NCBI GenBank assembly: GCA_009760855.2
Contig: WPIO01000015.1
Coordinates: 5,323,501 to 5,387,500 of the forward strand
Length of the DNA: 64,000 bases
Source: Cristatella mucedo
Lineage: Eukaryota > Bryozoa > Phylactolaemata > Cristatellidae
Direction: 5' to 3'
The position numbers and the translations under genes were made by a program. The notes beneath the pieces are model-generated. The model searched no databases. It saw only the letters and a program-made list of their open reading frames with translations, and had not been told where the DNA came from. Shown in pieces: positions 18,301-29,062 of this stretch (the first letter of the stretch is position 1; every line of letters starts with the position of its first letter).

Positions 18301-18645
18301 CGGCTCACACAGCCTGTAAGTGGCATCCAATTTCTTGAATTCGACGTATGGAAGCATTAAAATCTACGATTCACAATGGAAACTAATTGACGAGTTTTTA
18401 TGCTGTTCAGCATTCAATACTATGGAGAGGCCTTTAGTTCAGAATGTATTTCCCAGTGCATTGCACAAGCTAAGAAAAGAGGGTGAGAGTTATAGAGGGA
18501 GATATGGGGAAAGAGAGAGAGACGGAGATATAGAGAGGGGAAGATGGAGAAACAAGGATTGAGAGTGAGTGAATGAATGAGTTACTCAGTTAGTAAGTCA
18601 AATTATCAAAACACATTCGAAATTATGTACCACACCCAAGACGTG
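15395..18645 (+). repeat. Segmental duplication, copy 2
   Basis: Collinear with 9230-13055 (anchors listed there), offset by about 6.1 kb at the left end and 5.5 kb at the right end. The right end of recognisable similarity (CCAAGACGT at 13046 and about 18637) lies just before the L2 element, which appears to have inserted inside or at the edge of this copy. The GT tract (17270-17400) is shorter than in copy 1. No gene is recognised in it. The interval 14834-15394 between L2 and the copy holds nothing recognised. Confidence 0.8.
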
Positions 18646-20802
18646 ACCGTGAAAGTAACAATAATCGATGCTGTCCGTGCGAGCATATCTGCTTCACCTT
18701 TGCTGCTCAGTCCTCCCTCCGATCTGTCATCACTGGTATATTGCTACAACACGACACTAGCTGACACGCTCGACGAGTTTGCACCTTTGACAAAGCGCAC
18801 TGTGCGCCCCCGCCCAGACGGCCTATGGTTTACCACAGACATTAAACTAGCCAAGTCTACTAAACGAAAGCTTGAAAAGGCATACAAAAGATCCGGACTA
18901 ACTGTCCATCGACAGGCATATGAAGACTACTGTAGGTCGTACCAATCGATCCTAGCAAAGGCTAAGTCTAGCTTCTATAGAAACATTGTTGCATCACAGA
19001 TGCACAATCCAAAAATGCTGATGTCGACAATAAACCATCTCCTCAACCGTTCCCAGGTTAGCTCCTTACCTGATGATCCTTGTGATGATCTAGCCGATCG
19101 CTTCTCTCGATTCTTTGTGCAGAAGATAGACAAAATCAGGGAATCCATCCCTGCGATGACAACCTTCCCACTAGAATGCTGTTCCTCGGTTCCTGGCTGC
19201 GCCTCAATGTCTGCATTTAAACAGGTCACCAGTGACATAGTCCTAAAGCTCGTATCTCAATCAAAGAAGACAACAAGTCCACTGGACCCTATTCCCACTG
19301 TCCTGCTCCTACGTTGCATTGATCTGCTGCTGCCATGCATAACCAACATCATTAATATGTCATTAGCCTCAGGTCAGGTCCCAGCACCTTTCAAAAAAGC
19401 TGTAGTCAGGCCACTTCTCAAGAAAGCTACACTCGACCAAGAGAACTTAAGCAACTACCGCCCAGTCTCCCTTCTACCATTCCTATCAAAGACACTGGAA
19501 CGGGTCGCGGCAGACCAGCTGAACTCGTATATCGAAACCTCACACCTTGCTAGTAAGTTCCAGTCTGGCTTTAGAGCTAATCACTCCACAGACTCAGCAT
19601 TGCTTCGGGTATACAACGACCTACTTAGGAATGCAGACATGGGTAGAGTGTCTCTTCTTGTTTTGCTCGATCTTTCGGCAGCTTTTGATACCATCGATCA
19701 CAAAGTACTTCTAGAGCGCCTCTCATCTCTCCTGGGCATCACTGGCACTGCTCTGCAGTGGTTCAGGTCCTATCTCAGTGGGAGACTCCAGAGTGTTGAC
19801 GTGAATGGACAAAGATCATCTGAAGTACCTCTAAAATATGGAGTACCTCAGGGCTCTGTGGTAGGTCCAGTCCTTTTCACCGTTTATACTCTCCCTCTCG
19901 CTGATGTGATTGCCAAGCACAATCTAGGCTTTCACTTCTATGCGGATGACACTCAGTTGTACCTTTGCTTTGATCCCTCCCAGCCTTCGAGCACCTCAAA
20001 TTCTCTCAACTCACTTGCTGCATGCATTGATGACATCCGATCATGGATGGCAGCAAATTTTCTAAAACTAAACGATGATAAAACTAACTTACTAGTTATG
20101 GGCAAACCTAGTGTTATTCAGAAATTGGAAAGGCTGACTTTCAAAATTGGCTCTGCCAGCATATCTCCAGTTGCATCAGCTCGAAATCTAGGTGTCATAT
20201 TCCAAAGCGACCTCTCGTTAGACGACCACATCAGCTCCACAGTCAAATCAGCCTATTTTCAGCTTCATAACATTGCTAAAATTAGGGCTTGTTTAGATAA
20301 GGATACCACGTCCAAGTTGGTCCATGCATTCGTGACATCTCGTCTCGACTTCTGCAACTCACTGCTTACTGGCCTACCAGCATGTGCGATCAGGCGATTG
20401 CAGCTGGTGCAAAACTCTGCAGCTAGGCTTGTCTGTCGTGAGCGTCGCAGTTGCCACATTACTCCACTTCTCGCCGACCTGCACTGGTTACCAGTCAAGC
20501 AACGGATTGACTTCAAGGTTTTGTCGCTCACTTTTAGGTCTCTTCATTCTATGGCTCCAGCCTATCTTTCAGAGATACTACCCCATCAGGCAAAGCATCG
20601 TACCACTCGCTTTTCGGAATCCAACAGTCTAGAAATACCTCGTACAAACCTTAAATCCTTTGGAGACCGTGCATTTAGCTCGTATGCTCCCACAGCCTGG
20701 AACTCCCTCCCGACCTGCATCAGAACATCCCCTGACCTGACCACATTTAAAAGAAACTTAAAAACATACCTATTTAGGACAGCATTTAGTGGGTCCTTGT
20801 GA
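18577..20802 (+). CDS. L2-clade LINE reverse transcriptase ORF, 5'-truncated
   Basis: A 741-residue open frame from a non-LTR retrotransposon of the L2 group (CR1 superfamily). Genuine element sequence seems to begin about residue 25 (near 18648). The first residues read from flanking DNA, so the ATG at 18577 is probably incidental. The endonuclease domain is missing. Visible in order: the EN-RT linker (APLTKRTVRPRPDGLWF, about 70-90), FFVQKIDKIRESI (about 180), NYRPVSLLPFLSKTLERV (about 295), LDLSAAFDTIDH (about 366), GVPQGSVVGPVLF (about 421), the catalytic FHFYADDTQLYLCF (YADD about 454-457), and the C-terminal block [13 protein letters not shown]...[11 protein letters not shown]...FGDRAFSSYAP...WNSLP. 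It has no stops or frameshifts. The RT catalytic residues are intact, but without endonuclease or a 5' region it is unlikely to move by itself. Confidence 0.93.
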   Translation: MSYSVSKSNYQNTFEIMYHTQDVTVKVTIIDAVRASISASPLLLSPPSDLSSLVYCYNTTLADTLDEFAPLTKRTVRPRPDGLWFTTDIKLAKSTKRKLEKAYKRSGLTVHRQAYEDYCRSYQSILAKAKSSFYRNIVASQMHNPKMLMSTINHLLNRSQVSSLPDDPCDDLADRFSRFFVQKIDKIRESIPAMTTFPLECCSSVPGCASMSAFKQVTSDIVLKLVSQSKKTTSPLDPIPTVLLLRCIDLLLPCITNIINMSLASGQVPAPFKKAVVRPLLKKATLDQENLSNYRPVSLLPFLSKTLERVAADQLNSYIETSHLASKFQSGFRANHSTDSALLRVYNDLLRNADMGRVSLLVLLDLSAAFDTIDHKVLLERLSSLLGITGTALQWFRSYLSGRLQSVDVNGQRSSEVPLKYGVPQGSVVGPVLFTVYTLPLADVIAKHNLGFHFYADDTQLYLCFDPSQPSSTSNSLNSLAACIDDIRSWMAANFLKLNDDKTNLLVMGKPSVIQKLERLTFKIGSASISPVASARNLGVIFQSDLSLDDHISSTVKSAYFQLHNIAKIRACLDKDTTSKLVHAFVTSRLDFCNSLLTGLPACAIRRLQLVQNSAARLVCRERRSCHITPLLADLHWLPVKQRIDFKVLSLTFRSLHSMAPAYLSEILPHQAKHRTTRFSESNSLEIPRTNLKSFGDRAFSSYAPTAWNSLPTCIRTSPDLTTFKRNLKTYLFRTAFSGSL

Positions 20803-21045
20803 TTCGTCCTCGATGTGCTTATGCGTGCTGACACTGTTCATGCTGCCACTAACCACATTTGCATGCTGACCCAGTGCATGTAACCCCTAACCATGTTATT
20901 CATTTTGTTTGTTTTTCAAGCATGATTTTACTTACTATTCTATTGCGTATCACTTTGCAGCAAATGTAAAGCGCCTAGAAAGAGATTAAGTTCTCTGAGG
21001 GCGCTTTATCAAGTGCAATATTATTATTATTATTATTATTAATAA
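18648..21045 (+). mobile_element. L2-clade LINE, best-preserved copy
   Basis: The element includes the RT ORF, a 3' UTR of about 190 bases (GTGCTTATGCGTGCTGACAC..., ATGTTATTCATTTTG...), a terminal hairpin AAAGCGCC...GGCGCTTT at 20969-21009, TCAAGTGCAATA and a (TTA)n tail. It is 5'-truncated in the linker after the endonuclease, as is typical of incomplete target-primed reverse transcription. A target-site duplication was not evident. About twenty other copies in the window match its 3' part. Confidence 0.93.
20969..21009 (+). other. L2 3' terminal stem-loop
   Basis: AAAGCGCC at 20969-20976 pairs perfectly with GGCGCTTT at 21002-21009, and an inner AGAGA/TCTCT pairing is possible. Terminal hairpins of this kind are known to be recognised by the L2-clade reverse transcriptase of eel UnaL2. 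The same sequence recurs in SINE-B. Confidence 0.7.
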
Positions 21046-22085
21046 AAGAACTAAATGTATTAGTTGCGGAAAAGCTATAGCCAGTATTACTCTTCCAGAA
21101 TTTTTGAACTAAATTATACAGAATGTAACACATATGCATAGCCAAAGTGCAAGTTGCCAGAAGTGGCTTTTATACCAAAGAGGTCGGCATTGGCTTGACC
21201 AACGAGTGAGCTCATTTTTCTTTCCGTGTGCAGCAGCTGCAACCCCAAGGATGAGGCTGGAAGCAAGCCAAGAAGCCCTGTGCATCCGAATCCAAGCCGT
21301 GCTTACCTATTCAAACTTGAAATGGCACATAAACGGAAAACTGCACATTCAGATTGACACAACAGTGCGTTAATCAGTAGTGTTAGGCAGTGTATTAAAA
21401 TACAACTTTCAGCCGAATTACGTAGTGTGGAAATTCGTTGGCGAGCCCACGTGCAGGCTGCCAGCATTTCCTTTTAACAAAAGAAAGAGACTAATTAGTT
21501 TGGCTGTGAGAAAATTTTATCCAGCGGGTGGCAGGTAGTATTGCACGAAATACTGCCGGTAACAAGCCGGGCAGCCACTTTAATTGGCAAGATGACTGAG
21601 CAGCGAGTGCCATCGAAAAAATGAATTGCAAAAAACAGCAGCAATTGATCCTGGAGCAAGGCAAAGAGAAAGGGTGAATTTGGGTTCACTCGGCAGAAGT
21701 TGAAGATCCAAGTTTGGCTAGAAATACAGCCCCACTCATGCGCTAACCTGGATTACTCAACGAGTTATTGGATGCCGATGCCCAGATGTTCTTTGTGGCA
21801 GCGAAATATCCTTGCAAAGCGACAGCGTTGTGCAAGCGACTGCACGCATTCCGGCCGCTCCTCTGCCTCCCTATCGCTGTGCACACTTAAAATCTTTCGT
21901 AAGGGTCTTTGTCCGACACTGAGTTGCTATGGCCTATTTTCTTGACTGGCTCTTGCGCTTGTCTTTATAACGACTCGCCACAATGAACACTCAGTTACCG
22001 CCACGGGGATATAGGAATTAGAATTCAATGTAAGTCACAAACATGCCACTGCTCGCCCCTTGCATTTCGCCAGTACCTGCTTTAT
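21046..22085. other. Intergenic, nothing recognised
   Basis: About 1 kb without a convincing gene, repeat or RNA. The open frames here are short, lack splice context and resemble no known family. Confidence 0.6.
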
Positions 22086-22613
22086 AATAATAATAGTAAT
22101 ATTAAAAATTATTACAATAATATTGTACTTGATAAAGCACCCTCAAAGAACTTAATCTCTTTCTAGGCGCTTTACATTTGCTGCAAAGGGAAATGCAATT
22201 GAATGGTAAGTAAAATCATGCTTAAAATACAAACAAAATGAATAATATGGTCAGGGGTGACATGCACAGAGTCAGCATGCAAATCTGGTTAGTGGCAGCA
22301 TGCACAGTGTCAGCACGCATAAGCACATCAAGGACGAATCACAGGGACCCACTAAATGCTGTCCTAAATAGGTGTGTTTTTAAGTTCCTTTTAAATGTGG
22401 TCAGGTCAGGGAATGCTCTGACGCAGGTCGGGAGGGAGTTCCAGGCTTTGGGAGCATACGAACTAAATGCACGGTCACCAAAGGATTGAAGGTTTGTACG
22501 AGGTATCTGTAGACAGTTGGATTCCGAAAAGCGGGTGGTATGATGCTTAGCCTGATGGGGTAGTATATCTGAGAGATAGGCTTAAGCCATAGAATGAAGG
22601 GACCTAAAAGTGC
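22086..22613 (-). mobile_element. L2-clade LINE 3' fragment
   Basis: The reverse complement of the L2 3' UTR and final coding part. It runs from AATAATAATAGTAAT and the GATAAAGCACCCTC tail through ATGCACGGTCACCAAAGG to AGGGACCTAAAAGTG, where it stops abruptly at the edge of a GC-richer zone. Confidence 0.92.
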
Positions 22614-23240
22614 TTTGGGATTTCCTCGCAGGTAGCGGCGCGAGGCTGCTGCTGCTGACTGCTAGTAAAAACGCTCTTCCAAGTAGCTGCTGCGTCCGCG
22701 ATTGTTGCAGCAGCAGTTTTGTTTCGACGATCGCGATGCGCAAGGCAGCACGGGAAGACCCGTCCTTGCTGCCTCTATTCCTGCGACGTGTCGATAGGCA
22801 GTGATGCAATCAGACGACTTCTTAGCGATAGTGAGCCGCTTGGCTATCCATCTCTCCAGCAAGATGTCACAGAAACTACGCAGCCTCGCGACTTGCAGCA
22901 CCGACATCCAATACGTCGCCACGTCACTCGCAGCGCCCCCTCTGCAACAGCGACCCTGTTCGCTTGCTGTCTTGCCTTCTCTCCTTCTCGCCTGCGTTTC
23001 TTTCATCGCCATCTTGCTCTGCCTGTACTTATCAGTCTGGTTTCTCACTCAAAGGCAGCTCCTTACATCTGCTGCTGTTGGCATTTTTATTTCTAGTATC
23101 CCTCCTATTCTGGCCGCACCACCGCAACGGCTGCATTTCCTATCGTCATCGAGTGTGGAGGAGCCACGGCAGTGGCTCCTTCACTTAGGGAACGAGCGAC
23201 AGTGAATCGACCGCCTTCTACTTTAGCTCACTAGATTGTC

Positions 23241-23790
23241 GAAAATCTGACGATCGGGGATTTTTAGTTAGCAAGAACAAGAGAAAACGAGAAGCGTTAG
23301 CTTTGCGAACGACCGCTGACGCCGAAAGCGGCGCCGCGCCGCGCCGTCCCCCACCCCAGCGCGGTTTGCAGCCGACTCGGCTGACGTGCGGTCGCCGGCA
23401 TTGAACTCGTGGCGGCAGAGCCGGTTCGGCCGCGCGGTGCGGTGGTGAGGGCAGAGGGTCGCTGTTTTGACGATCGGTGGTTAAAGCCGCCAGCACTAGG
23501 CGCTCGAGCGTCGGCTGAGCGCCGGCCGGGCGGCCCGCTTTGTTTTTCGTAGGAGCAGTGACGGCGTCCTCTAGTGGCGCGCCTGCAGCCTCGTTAGGCT
23601 AGCATATGGAGTTCGTCACGCTCGCCACGCGGCCTCGCACGGGCCGCTCGCGCACGGGCCGCTTATCGGCGGACGGCCTGCCGGCGCCAGCTGCCGCTCA
23701 CCCACGGGCGGCTGCGGCGGCGACGACGGCCGCGACGACGGCTGCCGCGGTAGCGGACTGCAGGAAATGCTGAGATAACTTAATTAATGC
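23241..23790. promoter_or_regulatory. CpG-rich island, possible promoter or first exon
   Basis: About 550 bases of very GC- and CpG-rich DNA in an otherwise AT-leaning window, with GCGCCGCGCCGCGCCG, GCGGCGGCGACGACGGCC and repeated CACGGGCCGCT. A 56-codon frame on + (ATG at 23607) reads MEFVTLATRPRTG then Ala/Thr-rich sequence and ends at TGA 23773-23775. I do not recognise it. The island lies 8 kb upstream of the first LANCL exon found, so it could be that gene's promoter or an independent one. The flanks 22614-23240 and 23791-24160 hold nothing recognised. Confidence 0.45.
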
Positions 23791-24159
23791 GCTCAGTCAC
23801 CCGGCGCTTCAAATGCTCGGTGTCTCGCTATAACAAAAAGTCGCATCTGCTGCTCTCATATCAGCCCGCGACATCAGTCGGTGGCTCGGCGCCGGGAACT
23901 CACAAGCGAGGAACGGTTACCCATGACCCTTGCTCTCCTAAAATGCAGCTCCTAATTAGCAGCTGCCGGTTGCACTGGGCCGCTGCGCTGCCGCCGCGAC
24001 TGCAGCTCGGACCTTGTCCGTAAACAGCTAGTAGCAAGATCGCACACATGCCCCATTCTACTAGCATGCCTGTGCCCCGTCCACTTCTTTGAGCGGATCC
24101 GTAGACAGATATATATTGACATTTTAATAAATCAGTTCCCAAAGAGAGAGAGTTGCAGC

Positions 24160-24187
24160 TACAGAATATATATATAAATATATATAC

Positions 24188-24264
<77 letters not shown>
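24160..24264. repeat. (TA)n microsatellite
   Basis: TATATA tract with occasional CATA interruptions. Confidence 0.97.
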
Positions 24265-24267
<3 letters not shown>

Positions 24268-24339
24268 CCTAAGAATACTCAGTCTCTGTCCAGTTTATTC
24301 TGCATTCTTTAAACGCAGGTAGAATAAAAACAAATGTGG

Positions 24340-24550
24340 ATGTTTATATCTGCTTATGCTGTCTGCCTGTGCTAATTGTTCGCTCGCTTGCTGACCCTGT
24401 GCATTTCACCCTAACCGAGTTATTCTTGTTTTTTATTGAGCATGCTACATTTAACTATTTGATCGTACTTGCTTTGCAGCAATTGTAAAGCGTCTAGAAA
24501 GAGAATGAGTTCTCTGAGAGCGCTTTATCAAATGTATTATTGTTATTGTA
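24340..24550 (+). mobile_element. L2-clade LINE 3' end
   Basis: The L2 3' UTR from about TGCTTATGCTGTCTGCC through the tail AAGCGTCTAGAAAGAGAATG...GCGCTTTATCAAATGTATTATTGTTATTG. It is diverged. Confidence 0.85.
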
Positions 24551-24587
24551 GTATTATTGCGCATTGAGGGGTTGGTAGGGGCTGCAC

Positions 24588-24740
24588 GATACGGTAGGTT
24601 AGGCCCAGTGGTTAGGGTGCTCGCTCCGACCAAGGTCTGTCCGAAGTCCAAGGCTTGAACCACGTGGCATATGTGAAGCGCATGAATCGATTCAAGGTTC
24701 TCTCGGCGGGCTATACAAATGAAATGTATTTTTTTAAATG
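24588..24740 (+). mobile_element. SINE-B copy
   Basis: tRNA-like head with GGCCCAGTGGTTAGGGTGCTC (box A), a damaged box B (AAGGCTTGAACC), GGCATATGTGAAGCGC, the hairpin-like tail GATTCAAGGTTCTCTCGGCGGGCT, and an ACAAATGAAATGTATTTTTTT end. Confidence 0.8.
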
Positions 24741-24756
24741 GACCTCCCGGGTGTGA

Positions 24757-24796
24757 CTAAACAGCCTAACCCAAATAATCGGGTTAGGCTGTTTAG
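24757..24796. repeat. Perfect 16-bp inverted repeat
   Basis: CTAAACAGCCTAACCC (24757-24772) and its exact reverse complement (24781-24796) flank an 8-base AAATAATC loop, just after a SINE-B copy. Part of the arm (AGGCTGTTTA) matches the SINE-A tail end. Confidence 0.9.
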
Positions 24797-25029
24797 CCTC
24801 CTGCCCATCAAGCGTTATTTTTCTGTGAAGACCGGAGTCTCAGAATAGTGTATGCCTTCGGCCTTATACTCAAATAATGCCTCAAGAAACAAATAATAGC
24901 ATCTACCTTACACCCTTTTAAGCTACTGCAAGCAGGAGTGAAGCCAGCTAGAGACGTTGTACCTTATTTATCGTGCTTAATTCTTTAGCTGTCAAATAAA
25001 AACTAAGAGAGGTATACCATCTCTGTTAT

Positions 25030-25165
25030 TGGGGCGAAGCAGTAAGACACTTGCCTTAAGCGACCGACATCGCTGCCTCAGAAGCTCTGGCTGATATCAG
25101 GCGCCTAAATAGAGACCAAGTTCTCTTAGATAATCGTGAAAATCAATTGCATGTAATTAAAAGTA
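25030..25165 (+). mobile_element. SINE-B copy (degraded head)
   Basis: The tail GGCGCCTAAATAGAGACCAAGTTCTCTTAG is clear. The head (GGCGAAGCAGTAAGACACTTG) is diverged. Confidence 0.65.
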
Positions 25166-25654
25166 AACCATTGCACGTTCGTTTGGTCGATGACTTTGTT
25201 CGACCTTGTAAGCTGATCCAGTGATGTTAGCATTTATCAATAGGGTACCGATTAATGTCATGTGCAAGTTTGTCTATTTCATTCAAGAAGGAACTTAAAC
25301 GAAAAAGTTTCCATTTCCACCAGAAGGTTTGCCAATGAATGAGAGATATTACTTGAATCTAGCCGGCCACAGCCAGCTCTGAGAAGCGAAAACTTCGTGG
25401 CTCTTTTTTAAAAGAGCTACTTTCGATTCAGCTGGTTTAGCAATGATTCGTTACGTGTTGACTTTGACTGTGCAGTAGTGAGCTAATATCCGTGCGTCTT
25501 GCTTAGCTCGACAGAATAGTCCGAACGAAATAAGGGGTATCAATACTCGTTGTATTTTGAAATGGCTTTTAGGTGCTTACCATATGCCAAATTTTACAAA
25601 TTTTTTCAGCTAGACTGCTGCTTGCCTGCAACTCTCAGCTTGCGACCTGAGTAA

Positions 25655-25945
25655 TCGGGCTCTTACAGCTGCAGAAAAAGTTGGCAGCTAGGCTTGTCTG
25701 TCGTGAGCGTCGCAGTAGCCAAATCACACCACTTCTTGGCGATCTGCACTGGGTCTGAGGCAAGCAATTCATCGACTTCAAGATTTTGTCACTCACTTTT
25801 AGGTCCCTTTATTCTTTTGCCCCAGCCTACCTATCGGATGCACTGCCCCACCAGGCTCATCATCGTACCCCTGCTTTTCGGAATCGAACTATTTACCCAT
25901 ACCTCATACACATAGCGAATTCTTTGGAGACCTTCTTCAGGGTTG
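25655..25945 (+). mobile_element. L2-clade LINE C-terminal coding fragment
   Basis: The translation matches the [20 protein letters not shown]...LTFRSL...LAPAYLSD...LPHQAHHRT part of the L2 ORF, with frameshifts. It has no 3' tail. Confidence 0.85.
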
Positions 25946-26646
25946 CTGTGTGGATGCTGCCATTATAAATATAAAAAATAATTTAACATGCCCATCATTT
26001 GCCGTATTGATTCCGTGTTATAATATTGCCCCCCCCCCGAAAATGCCACAGGTCTCAGCGAAAACAGGGAAGTCGAACGTCATATCGGAGAAGCGACTCC
26101 GAAATGGCTGTGCAGTGCTCGCATTCTGGTACCCAGTTTCGTCTACTCTCCATGTATATAACATGGAGACGTTTTAACGCCAATCCACCAGCCATTCGAT
26201 TTCCCCCAAAATAGGATTAGTCACTTCGATGGCCAGCTAATGATCAAACTGCATCGGCTTTTGTATCTAGGCAGAACATATGTAAAATACAGTCAGCCGG
26301 GTTGTCCAAGGACCAGCTCTAATACTGAGTGTGCTAGATCAGTCTTTAAATCCAAGATATTGAACAGCTTGTCCTTTCGGGACTGCTTCTTCAGCAACTA
26401 CGGGTCCCCGCTGGCGATGTGGAGGCAGGTCACGACTTTTAGATCATTTGAGAGAGCCTGATAGCAGTTGATCTCATTTTAACTAACTGGCCAAATGCAG
26501 CAGCAGCCAACCTCTTTTACCTTAAGGCCTTCTCGAGATAATATATTCCTTTTTGAAGTATCTTGGCAGCATATGCTTGTGCTTTGCAGGCTTTTAACTC
26601 TAATACATAATCGAGCCAAACGATCTTAACTTTCCTCCTGCTGCAA
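25946..26646. other. Intergenic, nothing recognised
   Basis: No supported gene or repeat apart from an 8-C run near 26031. Confidence 0.5.
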
Positions 26647-26737
26647 ATAATAATAATAATAATTTTAATAATAAACTTGATAAAGCGCCCTCAGAGAACT
26701 CAGTATCTTTCTAGGCACTTTACATTTTCTGCATTAA
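26647..26737 (-). mobile_element. L2-clade LINE 3' tail
   Basis: AATAATAATAATAATAATTT then ACTTGATAAAGCGCCCTCAG and CTAGGCACTTTACATTTTCTGC: the reverse complement of the L2 tail only. The stretch 26738-27340 has nothing recognised. Confidence 0.88.
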
Positions 26738-27340
26738 GAGTGCTCATCATCAGGTGCCCAGCGTTGTTACTTCAGTATCACGGTTACGTGCTTCCTTCGT
26801 ACACACTTTCCGACCGCTGCCACGGGCTTATTAAGAGTCTGCCGGATTACCGTACAGGTTCACTATTAACATACACCAGGTATTGCTGGTGCATTTTTTA
26901 TTGCACTGGCTTTTGATAGTGCTGTTTGTATGGCTACTGGAGAAATTTCGATACGGTTAGACTTAGTACCAGCGCGGAGTCAGCAAACTTTGCATTCATT
27001 GTGTTATATCAGAGCCAACTAGCACTTATAAAGTTATAAATAGTCATAATAAAAAAGCCTTATAGCCTGCTGCTCATTAAGGAACTGAAAGCTATACGTT
27101 CTGTACATGGAACGCTATGGATAAAAACTCAAACTCCACGAGACTACACAATTTAGGCAGTCTCGCAGTTGTATTCCACGAGTCAATTGGAATAGGAGTT
27201 AAGAGTGACATCTGAGTCAGTGGATGCACGAGACTCCATATCCTACGAGTTCCTTGCAAATGACAAGCTTTCTTACCTCTTTCATAGTTAAAATACCTAT
27301 AAGATGGTTTAGCTCTCCAGTGATGAAGAACTAATGCACC

Positions 27341-27498
27341 GTCCGCAAGTCTTAGCCCAGGGGTAAGGTACTCACTCATAAGGAACCAGGTCGTGGGGTC
27401 GATTCATGCAGTGGCCAATCCGGTATTAGCCACTGCAAGCTGCGGTGATAGCTATATAACCTCTTTTGCCGCTACATAAATGAGGCTGATGGAACCTT
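27341..27498 (+). mobile_element. SINE-A copy
   Basis: Box A-like TTAGCCCAGGGGTAAGG, box B GGGGTCGATTC, then TGCAGTGG...CCACTGCAAGC, GGTGATAGCTATATAACCTC and GCCGCTACATAAATGAGGCTG. Confidence 0.75.
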
Positions 27499-27540
27499 TA
27501 ACTTTACCTTGTATTATTATCATCATTACTAAACTGTGTG

Positions 27541-27835
27541 CGCCCATCCAATAATAATAATAATTATGGTAATAATAGTAAATTTGCAAAGCACCCTCTG
27601 AGAAATTAGTCTCCTTCTAAGCACTTACGTATGCTACAAAGGAAGCGTGGTCAAATGGTTAGTGGTAGCATGCTGATTGTCAACAAATATAGCATGAACC
27701 GAGGAGGACATGCACAGGGTCAGAGTGCAAATATCGTTAGTGGCAGCGTGCGCAATTTCAGCGCTCGTAAGCATACAAAGGACGAACTGCACAGAGCCGC
27801 AAAAGAGTGCGATAATTAGATGCGTTTCTAGCTTC
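27541..27835 (-). mobile_element. L2-clade LINE 3' end
   Basis: AATAATAATAATAATTATGG, the degraded tail GCAAAGCACCCTCTGAG, and ATGCACAGGGTCAGAGTGCAAAT of the L2 3' UTR in reverse. Confidence 0.85.
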
Positions 27836-27997
27836 TTTTTCATCGTTGTCACTTTTCCGGCGCAAAGTGTCATGATGCTAACAAATCCATAATCAATTGC
27901 TGTTTGCTGTTCATTTAAACCCACTGAAACTGTTTACGTGTAAAATATCTAGCTGTCTTAGAGCATTGCATGGGTTTTCAAAAGCGAAGCGTACCCT

Positions 27998-28107
27998 GCT
28001 TCGCTGGTTTGGCCACGTCATGAAGGTGTTAGCCGACCGAGATTTGGCCAAGGTAGTGGGCTCGACACCCGTGGTATACGTGAAATGCCTGAATAAATAT
28101 TAAATTA
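27998..28107 (+). mobile_element. SINE-B copy (short, diverged)
   Basis: GCTGGTTTGGCCACGTCATGAAGGTG, GTGGGCTCGACACCCG and GGTATACGTGAAATGCCTGAATA follow the SINE-B order head, box B, tail start. Confidence 0.6.
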
Positions 28108-28123
28108 TCTTATGTGCTATGCA

Positions 28124-28326
<203 letters not shown>

Positions 28327-29062
28327 GTCGACCAATGATTGACGAATTGGAGCGCGACGAACCACCAACGGACCCGGATCCGCCTATATCGCTCTCTGAA
28401 AAAGGAGGTCTCAATTCCGGCCTGCAAGGTCGCGACCTTGAAGGCACGTTACTCTCTCCCTGCAATGAGTGACCGCGCTTTCGTGAATAAACTAGGTGAC
28501 CATGCCGGGGAGACGTGGCTGCTGGAAAATGGTGAAGTATGTAACGTCTGTGGATAAAGCTGATACGTGGTGGCTTGCGTTGCTTTATAATGAGCTGCTC
28601 TTAAAACCAGGCCCGCATCCTTGTCCAGCTGCTGCTAGGGTTATCTCCGCTTTCTTGCTATGGCTCGCTTCGTCGTGTTTCCTAGGCGATTAAATTCTTT
28701 AATCTTTCAAGACTTAAATGGCCCGGTACTTCCTATGCAGTTTTGCCGAAAGCCCCAATAGCTTGCCCTAGTTGTCTGAGTTCAGTCTATCGGTTCGCAG
28801 CTGTTTTTGATTTTCGCCGTGGGCTTTAGGTGTGCGTTCGACCCGTTGGTTGTGTGCCTTGTACTGTCGTTGAGTGAGCTGCGTGAAGTTCGATGCATTT
28901 CATATTTCAAATAGATAATTTCAAGAGCGATAGCGAGGCCGGCGATTTCTTCGGGATGACCACCTTCTTTCTCGGCGATGGCAGCCAGCCGCCTTTGCCT
29001 AGCAACGGGAGAGGTCGTGGGCTTGCGGGACGTATGGTCTGCGTTCTCGTAATTTTACTGTA
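28327..29062. other. Intergenic, nothing firmly recognised
   Basis: Mixed-composition DNA with several short open frames. I searched it for the missing LANCL N-terminal exon and found no convincing match. Confidence 0.45.

Noticed and set aside
22662-23205. Overlapping frames of 120-134 codons on both strands
   Set aside because: No similarity to known families, no splice context, and both strands are open at once owing to GC-rich composition.
23218-23790. Bacterial contamination or horizontally acquired island because of high GC
   Set aside because: Too short, no bacterial gene recognised, and flanks grade into host-like DNA. A CpG island is simpler.
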